NCBI GenBank assembly: GCA_023430775.1
Contig: JAEYYY010000510.1
Coordinates: 1 to 10,631, forward strand
DNA: 10,631 nt
Direction: 5' to 3'
From: Pseudomonadota bacterium
GTDB lineage: Bacteria; Myxococcota_A; Polyangia; Haliangiales; Haliangiaceae
Notes under the pieces: model-generated
The model's input: only the letters and a program-made list of their open reading frames with translations
Database searches by the model: none
Told to the model about the DNA's origin: nothing
Shown here: in pieces, positions 6,262 through 10,631 of the stretch
Layout: each line of letters opens with the position of its first letter
Numbering within the stretch: the stretch's first letter is position 1
Made by a program: the position numbers and the translations under genes

Positions 6262-8163
6262 TCACGATAACCGGGCGTGACCGGTGTGCACGAGCAGGTA
6301 CGTCAGGCGGAGGAGGTTCATCCGCGCCTCCGGCGATCGCACGCGCGCCGCCAGATCACCGAGCCGCGTGCGGCCATCGAGCAGGCTGTAGACGCGCAGC
6401 AGCGCATCGCCGAGCCCGAAGTTGGTGAGCTCGCCCTCGGCCGTGGGCTCGCCGACGATGAACTTCGTGGTGTTCGCGGTCAGGTAATCGTCGATCAGCG
6501 ACTCGGCGAGCTGCGCGGCGCCGGCCCCGATCACGCGGAACGCATCGAGGTGCAGCGACCGCGCCTTCCACGGATTGGGGTGGCGCGGCGTCCAGGTGTA
6601 GCGCCCCTTCTGCCACGAGAACGCCTCCATCAGCTTCGCCGCCACCTGCTTCGCGAGCAACCGGTACGCCTCGAGTGGATCGAGGATGTCGAGGCCGACC
6701 AGCGTATCGGCGAGCCGGCCGCCGAAGTGGTGCATGACGCCGAGCGCGCGCTGCAGCGATTGCGGCGTCAGCGCGCCGGCCTCGATCAAGAAGTTGCCGA
6801 GCCGCTCCTTCTCGACGTTGCTGTTGACGAACTGCGGCTGGCCGTCGACGAAGTAGACCTCCTTGAGCACGCCGGCGCGGCCCTCGAGGGAGAGCATGCC
6901 GGTGGCCCGGGTCTTCGCCAGGTTGTAGACCACGCTGAGCACGGCGCGATCGCGGAGGTCGCCGACCTCGCGCGGCCCCGACGGCACCTCGACGGGATCG
7001 GGGACCAGATCGTCATCGCGGATCGTGATGTCGGTGCCGCTCGAGCCTTCCATGCCGCCGATGCCCGACGGGATGCCATCGCCCGAGATGTACGCGGCGC
7101 GAGCGCGCGCAGCTTCCGCCTCGGCGCGCATCAGGCTCATCCGCGTCATCGGCCCCGACAGTGCTTCTTCATCGCCGGTGACCTGCCGCACCACGCCGCC
7201 GCCGGGATAGCTGGCGTCGTTCTCCATGTCGGCGGTCGGCGCGTTGATCACCTTGCCGATCAGGCCCGCGAGCTCGCGGTTCGAGGCGCGCGAGCTGCGC
7301 CGCAGCCACTCGTCGATCGCATCGCGAAACTGCGCCGCCGATTGCCAGCGATCCTCGGGGCGCCGCTGCAGCGCACGCGTGGTCAGCACGCGAAGCTCGA
7401 CGGGGAACTCGCTCGCGTACTTGTGGAGGCGATCGAGCCGCGCATCGCGCACCATCAGCAGGATGTCGAGGTCGTTGGTGGACGTGAACAGCCGGCGCGC
7501 CATCACCATCTCGGCGAGCAGGATGCCGACCGAGAAGATGTCGCTGCGCGGATCGATCTCGCCGCCCGAGACCTGTTCCGGCGACATGTAGCCGTACTTG
7601 CCCTTGAGCGTGCCGGCCTCGGTCTTGTGGCGGCGCTCGGCGGCGCGCGCGATGCCGAAGTCGGTCAGCTTGACGTCGCCGCGCCACGACAGCAGCACGT
7701 TGCCCGGCGAGATGTCGCGATGGACGATGCCGAGCGGCTTGCCGCCGACGTCGAGCGCGTTGTGGGCGTAATCGAGCGCGTCGCAAACGTCGCGCGCGAT
7801 CACCGCGGCGATCTCCGCCGGCAGCCGGATCTGGACGCGCGCGCACTCGCGCAGCAGCGCCAGCACGTCGAGCCCGTCGACGTACTGCATCGCGATGTAC
7901 GGCGTGTCGGCATCGGTGCCGAGCTCGAACACCGAGACGATGTTGCGGTGATCGAGCTGTGCGGTGATCCGCGCCTCGTCGATGAACATCTCGACGAACT
8001 GCCGGTCGGTGGCGAGGTGCGGCAGGATCTTCTTGATCGCGACCAGCTTCTCGAAGCCGTGGTCGCCGGTCAGCGTGGCCTTGAACAGCTCGGCCATGCC
8101 GCCGACCGCGAGCCGGTCGAGGATCGTGTACCGGCCGATCTGCTTGGGCATGGACACGATCAC
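6262..8163 (-). CDS. Ser/Thr protein kinase with C-terminal PATAN/DUF4388-like region
   Basis: 633 residues, cytoplasmic, no membrane helix. The Hanks-type kinase domain covers about 11-288: glycine loop LAVGGMAELFKA (18-29), ATP lysine K44 in VAIKK, helix-C E63, catalytic loop HRDISPGN (148-155), DFG (168-170), activation segment with several Thr, and YMSPEQ (192-197). All key residues are present, so it should be active, and the Arg of HRD makes it an RD kinase. Residues about 290-400 are a Gly/Ser/Asp-rich flexible linker. Residues about 400-633 match the PATAN/DUF4388 pattern common in myxobacterial signalling proteins: TGMLSLEGRAGVLKEVYFVDG (422-441), RLGNFLIEAGALTPQSL (454-470) and a final winged-helix-like LLDGRTRLGDLA segment. 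This part probably binds a partner or signal. I chose the GTG at 8163 because GAGG lies 5 bases before it; ATG at 8151 (MPKQIGRYTI) is the main alternative. The targets are unknown; the ABC-F protein encoded 7 bases downstream is an obvious candidate. Confidence 0.9.
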   Translation of the reverse strand: MIVSMPKQIGRYTILDRLAVGGMAELFKATLTGDHGFEKLVAIKKILPHLATDRQFVEMFIDEARITAQLDHRNIVSVFELGTDADTPYIAMQYVDGLDVLALLRECARVQIRLPAEIAAVIARDVCDALDYAHNALDVGGKPLGIVHRDISPGNVLLSWRGDVKLTDFGIARAAERRHKTEAGTLKGKYGYMSPEQVSGGEIDPRSDIFSVGILLAEMVMARRLFTSTNDLDILLMVRDARLDRLHKYASEFPVELRVLTTRALQRRPEDRWQSAAQFRDAIDEWLRRSSRASNRELAGLIGKVINAPTADMENDASYPGGGVVRQVTGDEEALSGPMTRMSLMRAEAEAARARAAYISGDGIPSGIGGMEGSSGTDITIRDDDLVPDPVEVPSGPREVGDLRDRAVLSVVYNLAKTRATGMLSLEGRAGVLKEVYFVDGQPQFVNSNVEKERLGNFLIEAGALTPQSLQRALGVMHHFGGRLADTLVGLDILDPLEAYRLLAKQVAAKLMEAFSWQKGRYTWTPRHPNPWKARSLHLDAFRVIGAGAAQLAESLIDDYLTANTTKFIVGEPTAEGELTNFGLGDALLRVYSLLDGRTRLGDLAARVRSPEARMNLLRLTYLLVHTGHARLS

Positions 8164-8168
8164 AGCGG

Positions 8169-8175
8169 CCTCATC
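8169..8175 (-). promoter_or_regulatory. Ribosome binding site deciding the kinase start
   Basis: The minus strand reads ATGAGG, with GAGG at 8172-8169, 5 bases before the GTG at 8163. Spacing to the internal ATG at 8151 would be 17 bases, so the upstream GTG is preferred. A GTG at 8157 (11 bases) remains possible. Confidence 0.45.
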
Positions 8176-8178
8176 ATA
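8173..8178 (-). promoter_or_regulatory. Possible -10 element for the kinase gene
   Basis: The minus strand has TATGAT at 8178-8173, a five-of-six match to the sigma-70 -10 hexamer in a very GC-rich background. The -35 position (about 8196-8201, reading ACGGAA) does not match TTGACA. The hexamer also overlaps the Shine-Dalgarno region, so both cannot be used as drawn: a start here would give a nearly leaderless mRNA, favouring GTG 8163 or ATG 8151. Weak call. Confidence 0.2.
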
Positions 8179-8203
8179 GACAACTCACTCCCCATTTCCG
8201 TCC

Positions 8204-8225
8204 GGACTTGCCACTTTGGCAGTCC
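8204..8225. promoter_or_regulatory. Bulged hairpin/palindrome upstream of the kinase gene
   Basis: GGACTTGCCA (8204-8213) and TGGCAGTCC (8217-8225) pair over 9 bp with one bulged T and a 3-base loop CTT. It lies 40 bases upstream of the kinase start, between the divergent kinase and gspC-like genes. It could be a repressor site for the kinase gene or a leader hairpin. It is not followed by a T-run, so a terminator is unlikely. Confidence 0.35.
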
Positions 8226-8292
8226 CCACGCCGAAGCCGCAGTCTGCATGGCGCGGCCGGCAATCACAAGCACGCATCGCTGCTGCGACAAC

Positions 8293-8318
8293 GCGGGGTT
8301 ATCGGTGGATCACCCCGC
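8293..8318. promoter_or_regulatory. Interrupted palindrome upstream of the gspC-like gene
   Basis: GCGGGGT (8293-8299) and ACCCCGC (8312-8318) are perfect inverted repeats with a 12-base spacer, about 19 bp centre to centre, which suits a dimeric regulator. A smaller symmetric element, GGTG-GAT-CACC (8304-8314), overlaps its right half. The site ends 40 bases before the gspC-like ATG. No -35/-10 pair is clear nearby. Confidence 0.35.
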
Positions 8319-8347
8319 TGGCACGAGCATTGGATTTCTCGTCGGCC

Positions 8348-8353
8348 AGAGGT
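8348..8353 (+). promoter_or_regulatory. Ribosome binding site of the gspC-like gene
   Basis: AGAGGT with GAGG ending 6 bases before the ATG at 8359. It fixes the start there and argues against a longer in-frame reading, which is open far upstream but does not look like protein. Confidence 0.6.
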
Positions 8354-8358
8354 CGCCG

Positions 8359-9276
8359 ATGTTCCAACTCCCCTCCCTACAGCGCATGGTCGGCGGCCTC
8401 TTCTCTTTCGTGCTGCGGCGGTGGGTGCTCACCGCGGCCACCGTGGCGATCTGCGCGTTCTTCGCAGCAAAGACCGCCGCCTCGCTGATCGAGGCCGACG
8501 TGCTGATCCCGTCGGCCCACGCGGCGTCGATCCCGGAACCGGTCCGCAAGAAGCCCGAGCCGAAGAAGAAGCTCGACGGCAGCATCCTCACCGACCGCAA
8601 CATCTTCTGCTCGACCTGCGTCCCCGAGAAGCCGACGAACAACAGCGGCATCTACCGCGGCGAGCCCGCGATCCTGATCGCGACCCAGGTCGCCGACAAC
8701 GGTGCGCGCGCCACCCTGCGCGTGCTGTCGACCGAGGTCCAGGGCAGCTGGGGCCTCGACGAGACCATCCCCGGCGTTGGCAAGCTGACGCGGATCGGCG
8801 GCGTCTCGATCGACGTCGCGGACGAGGACGGCAACATCAAGAAGATCTCGCTGCTCGATGGCGCCCCCACGGCAACGCCGGCAGGTGCGGGTGCGCCGGC
8901 CCGCGCGCCCAGCAAGACCACCGACAACTCGTTCGAGGGTCGGATCAAGAAGCTCTCCGACGGCTCCTACGAGGTCGACCGCAGCGTGGTCCGCGAGCTG
9001 GTCGCCGGTGGTGGCCGGAACGCCGGCGCGACGGCCTCGCCGATCGTCGAGAAGGGCGAGGTCAAGGGGCTCCGCCTGCGCGGCGTCCGCCCGGCCTCGG
9101 CGGCCGGCCAGCTCGGTCTGCGCACCGGCGACACGATCTCCGCGATCGACGGCGACAACATCAAGACCATGGATCAGATGCTCGACCTCTACGGCAAGCT
9201 CGACCGCCTCGGTGGCATCGAGCTGCAGGGCACTCGCGGAGGCAAGCCGCTCAGCGTGCAGCTTCGCTTCAAGTGA
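8359..9276 (+). CDS. gspC: GspC-like type II secretion inner-membrane protein
   Basis: 305 residues, the usual size for GspC/PulC. GspC spans the inner membrane once and links the inner-membrane platform of the type II secretion system to the outer-membrane secretin GspD. Seen here: a short cytoplasmic N-terminus, one membrane helix (about 21-42), a Pro/Lys-rich periplasmic linker (59-72), an HR-type domain beginning ILTDRNIF (76-83) and running to about 168, an Ala/Pro/Gly linker (169-187), and a C-terminal PDZ domain (about 235-305) with GLRLRGVRPASAAGQLGLRTG and AIDGDNI. The HR domain carries a CxxC pair (C84, C87) right after the conserved NIF. The gene is preceded by a good ribosome binding site and stands alone: no gspD or other gsp gene follows, the next gene being convergent with its stop codon abutting. 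Either the other components are elsewhere or the protein serves another PDZ-scaffold role. Confidence 0.8.
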   Translation: MFQLPSLQRMVGGLFSFVLRRWVLTAATVAICAFFAAKTAASLIEADVLIPSAHAASIPEPVRKKPEPKKKLDGSILTDRNIFCSTCVPEKPTNNSGIYRGEPAILIATQVADNGARATLRVLSTEVQGSWGLDETIPGVGKLTRIGGVSIDVADEDGNIKKISLLDGAPTATPAGAGAPARAPSKTTDNSFEGRIKKLSDGSYEVDRSVVRELVAGGGRNAGATASPIVEKGEVKGLRLRGVRPASAAGQLGLRTGDTISAIDGDNIKTMDQMLDLYGKLDRLGGIELQGTRGGKPLSVQLRFK

Positions 9277-9279
9277 TCA
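9274..9279. other. Abutting convergent stop codons (TGATCA)
   Basis: The gspC-like TGA (9274-9276) and the TGA of the convergent ribbon-membrane gene (TCA on the plus strand, 9277-9279) touch and form the palindrome TGATCA. There is no spacer for a terminator, so the two transcripts must overlap at their 3' ends. Confidence 0.9.
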
Positions 9280-9693
9280 CGCGAGCACGTAGCCCCACAG
9301 GCCGAGCGCGGCGAGGCCCATGAAGCCGGCGATCGCGATCCCGAAGATCGAGCAGAACCAGATCAGCACGCGATCGCCCGAGGTCAGGTGGCGCGTGAAG
9401 CGCTCCTGGCCGGTGGCGAGTGACTGGATGGCGTAGATGCCGCTGACGAACGTGGCGACCACGATCGCGATCACCACGATCATGAAGCCCGACAGCGGCG
9501 AGAAGAACGACATGATGCCGCCCGCCGCGCAGCCGATCGCCGCGTTGCGGATGTTGTGTGCGGCCCGCTTGTCGGTCTCGAGGATGTCGGCGGCCGCATA
9601 GCACTTCGCGCAGACCATCTTCGCATCCGTGGTGTACAGCGCGTTGGCGGGATCGATCGGCGTCCCACAGCCATTGCATGCGACGTTCGCCAT
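9277..9693 (-). CDS. Four-cysteine ribbon membrane protein, paralogue B
   Basis: 138 residues. The N-terminus holds a probable zinc ribbon with two CxxC pairs, C6/C9 (ACNGCG) and C28/C31 (CAKC), followed by the segment LETDKRAAHNIRN (38-50). One long hydrophobic block (about 51-90, possibly two helices) and a second (about 108-137) are separated by a polar loop with GQERFTRHL (95-103). It is clearly homologous to the gene just upstream: both share VACN-x-CG, LYT-x-DA, the second CxxC, NIRN, IYA and ERFT-x-H in the same order. The start is well supported by AGGAG 6 bases before the ATG. The gap to its paralogue is 9 bases, so they form an operon. I do not recognise the family; a membrane sensor or assembly factor with a cytoplasmic metal-binding head is a guess. 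Confidence 0.8.
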   Translation of the reverse strand: MANVACNGCGTPIDPANALYTTDAKMVCAKCYAAADILETDKRAAHNIRNAAIGCAAGGIMSFFSPLSGFMIVVIAIVVATFVSGIYAIQSLATGQERFTRHLTSGDRVLIWFCSIFGIAIAGFMGLAALGLWGYVLA

Positions 9694-9699
9694 GATCAG

Positions 9700-9704
9700 C
9701 TCCT
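9700..9704 (-). promoter_or_regulatory. Ribosome binding site of paralogue B overlapping the stop of A
   Basis: The minus strand reads TAGGAG, where TAG (9705-9703) ends paralogue A and AGGAG (9704-9700) is a strong Shine-Dalgarno 6 bases before the ATG of paralogue B. This points to translational coupling of the pair. Confidence 0.7.
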
Positions 9705-10143
9705 AGTAGCGGTACTCGTATTCGTAGCGCGTGGTGGTGGTGGTCTGCGAGAGCGCGAGGATGATCATCAGGATCACGATCGCGTTGATCACCAGCGCGA
9801 TGATCGAGCACGCGAGGATCGCGCCCTTGTCCTTCTGGATGTGCTGGGTGAACCGCTCGTCGCCTCGCCGGTTGACCGAGGTCAACGCATAGATCGATGA
9901 GATCATCGAGGAGATCGTTACGAGAAAGATCGGATTGAAGATGAAGCTGATGCCCGCCGAACCGATCGCGTAGTACGCTGAGTTGCGGATGTTGTTGCCG
10001 ACCCGCATGTCGGTGACCACCAGATCGACCTTGGCGTTGCACGCCGCACACGCCACGCGCGCATCCGCCGTGTACAGCACCTGATCCGGCATCAGCTGCG
10101 CTCCACAGAAGTTGCACGCCACCGCTTGCATGCCCTGAGACAT
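9703..10143 (-). CDS. Four-cysteine ribbon membrane protein, paralogue A
   Basis: 146 residues from the ATG at 10143. Like its downstream neighbour it has a probable zinc ribbon with C10/C13 (ACNFCG) and C32/C35 (CAAC), then TDMRVGNNIRN (44-54), a hydrophobic block (about 63-88), a polar loop with GDERFTQHIQKDKG (94-107) and a second hydrophobic block (about 108-131). It ends in an unusual tail: five Thr followed by RYEYEYRY (134-146), absent from paralogue B. A longer in-frame reading from 10296 would add about 50 residues with no ribbon-like or hydrophobic pattern across the divergent gap, so it was rejected. The chosen ATG has no Shine-Dalgarno but lies 6 bases after a TATAAC hexamer. It is the first gene of the two-gene unit and is divergent from murJ. 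The function is unknown. Confidence 0.78.
   Translation of the reverse strand: MSQGMQAVACNFCGAQLMPDQVLYTADARVACAACNAKVDLVVTDMRVGNNIRNSAYYAIGSAGISFIFNPIFLVTISSMISSIYALTSVNRRGDERFTQHIQKDKGAILACSIIALVINAIVILMIILALSQTTTTTRYEYEYRY
9731..9744 (-). repeat. Short GGT (ACC on coding strand) triplet tract
   Basis: The plus strand reads GTGGTGGTGGTGGT, coding on the minus strand for most of the poly-Thr run near the end of paralogue A. It is a slippage-prone triplet tract; length changes would add or remove Thr without shifting the frame. Confidence 0.6.
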
Positions 10144-10149
10144 GGCGGG

Positions 10150-10155
10150 GTTATA
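10150..10155 (-). promoter_or_regulatory. Possible -10 element for the ribbon-membrane pair
   Basis: The minus strand has TATAAC (10155-10150), a five-of-six match to the sigma-70 -10 hexamer, in an otherwise GC-rich gap. It ends 6 bases before the ATG of paralogue A, so transcription would start at or next to the A of the ATG and give a leaderless mRNA, consistent with the missing Shine-Dalgarno. The best -35 candidate, TTGTGG, needs a 19-base spacer, which is long. Confidence 0.35.
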
Positions 10156-10192
10156 GACCCGGAATGTGGGGGCGCCACAAGGCGTTTCTTCC

Positions 10193-10220
10193 GGCCGGCA
10201 GTTTCCTTGCCGGGCCGGCA
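10193..10220. repeat. Direct repeat GGCCGGCA with 20-bp period, plus hairpin
   Basis: GGCCGGCA occurs at 10193-10200 and again at 10213-10220, exactly 20 bp apart (about two helix turns), in the 100-bp gap between paralogue A and murJ. Overlapping them, CCGGCA (10195-10200) and TGCCGG (10208-10213) can form a 6-bp hairpin with a 7-base loop. It could be a regulator site for murJ, but the base composition makes chance plausible. Confidence 0.25.
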
Positions 10221-10243
10221 CCCGCCGACGAGAATCGCCGCTC

Positions 10244-10631
10244 ATGCCCGAGACTTCCAAGCGACGCTCCGGTGCGGTCGCGGTCGCGGCGGGCATCTTC
10301 CTGTCGCGGATCGCCGGGCTGGTTCGCGAGCGCGTGATCGCGCATTACCTCGGGCTCTCGCCGGCCGCCGACGCGTTCCGCGCCGCCCTCCGGATCCCGA
10401 ATCTGCTGCAGAACCTGCTCGGCGAGGGCGTGCTGTCGGCGTCGTTCATCCCGGTCTACTCGCGCTTGCTCGCCGAGGGCAAGCCCGAGCAAGCGGCGAA
10501 GGTCGCGCGCGTGATCGGCACGCTGCTCGCGCTGGTCGCCAGCCTGATCGCGGTGCTCGGCGTGGTGGCGGCCGATCCGCTCGTCGATCTGCTCGCGCCG
10601 GGCTTCGAGGAGTCGACGCGCGAGCTGACGG
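10244..10631 (+). CDS. murJ: Lipid II flippase MurJ (N-terminal part)
   Basis: Starting at the ATG at 10244, 129 codons are open to the right edge, about a quarter of the usual MurJ length (500-550). MurJ is the MOP-superfamily inner-membrane flippase that moves lipid II outward for peptidoglycan synthesis. The N-terminal signature is clear: IFLSRIAGLVRERVIAHYLG (18-37), ADAFRAALRIPNLL (42-55), GEGVLSASFIPVYSRLL (60-76), then a second helix (about 90-110) and the APGF motif. By alignment with E. coli MurJ, R22, R28, D43 and E61 match the important R18, R24, D39 and E57, while Q56 stands where E. coli has R52. A short basic lead (SKRR) precedes helix 1. The ribosome binding site is weak. It is divergent from the ribbon-membrane pair across 100 bp. 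Confidence 0.9.
   Translation, partial: MPETSKRRSGAVAVAAGIFLSRIAGLVRERVIAHYLGLSPAADAFRAALRIPNLLQNLLGEGVLSASFIPVYSRLLAEGKPEQAAKVARVIGTLLALVASLIAVLGVVAADPLVDLLAPGFEESTRELT

Noticed and set aside
4476..6428. Long plus-strand open frame (650 codons) opposite the ABC-F gene
   Set aside because: Its translation is rich in Arg, Glu, Asp and Leu without any domain pattern and lies antisense to an intact ABC-F gene; such frames are expected in high-GC DNA.
6277..8358. Upstream in-frame extension of the gspC-like gene to about 999 codons
   Set aside because: The extension is antisense to the kinase, has shadow-frame composition and crosses the regulatory gap; the ATG at 8359 has a good ribosome binding site and is followed by a membrane helix.
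8292..10155. Shared GCGGGGTTAT in two gaps (8293-8302 and 10145-10154) as a common regulatory box
   Set aside because: The 10-base match sits in different contexts, inside a palindrome in one case and over a -10-like hexamer in the other; with only two copies chance is the simpler explanation.
10144..10296. N-terminal extension of paralogue A to 197 residues
   Set aside because: The extra residues cross the divergent gap and overlap the murJ start, have no domain pattern, and are not matched in paralogue B.

Overview
The window is very GC-rich, gene-dense bacterial chromosome with short intergenic gaps. A Ser/Thr kinase of the 'GGMAE' glycine-loop type fused to a PATAN/DUF4388-like module, a GspC-type secretion protein and an AmpG-type permease all point to a Gram-negative member of the Myxococcota (old Deltaproteobacteria). 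This assignment is an inference from gene content and base composition. No tRNA, rRNA, CRISPR array, insertion sequence or prophage gene is visible, and no intergenic stretch reaches 300 bases (the longest is 195).

Layout from left to right. Positions 1-200 (minus): N-terminal part of an unrecognised hydrophobic membrane protein that runs off the left edge. Positions 242-1693 (minus): AmpG-family permease with an unusual loop of about 60 residues near its end. Positions 1694-1779: divergent gap with a 7-bp inverted repeat. Positions 1780-2397 (plus): exported von Willebrand factor A protein. Positions 2421-4439 (plus): seven-helix membrane protein with a C-terminal sulfatase-like (alkaline phosphatase superfamily) domain that lacks several expected metal ligands. 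Positions 4452-6254 (minus): Uup-like ABC-F ATPase. Positions 6262-8163 (minus): Ser/Thr kinase with C-terminal PATAN/DUF4388-like region, 7 bases upstream of the ABC-F gene. Positions 8164-8358: divergent regulatory gap with a hairpin and an interrupted palindrome. Positions 8359-9276 (plus): GspC-like type II secretion protein standing alone. Positions 9277-9693 and 9703-10143 (minus): tandem paralogues, each a four-cysteine ribbon followed by membrane helices. Positions 10144-10243: divergent gap. Positions 10244 to the right edge (plus): N-terminal 129 residues of the lipid II flippase MurJ.

How they fit together. Most products act at the cell envelope: AmpG recovers muropeptides, MurJ exports the peptidoglycan precursor, GspC belongs to an export machine, and the vWA/sulfatase-like pair faces the periplasm. 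The kinase and the ABC-F ATPase are the cytoplasmic pair and are probably co-transcribed. I see no known defence, toxin or biosynthetic system. The parts most worth pursuing are the sulfatase-fold protein with substituted ligands next to a lone vWA protein, the tandem ribbon-membrane paralogues with a possibly leaderless promoter, and the kinase/ABC-F coupling.
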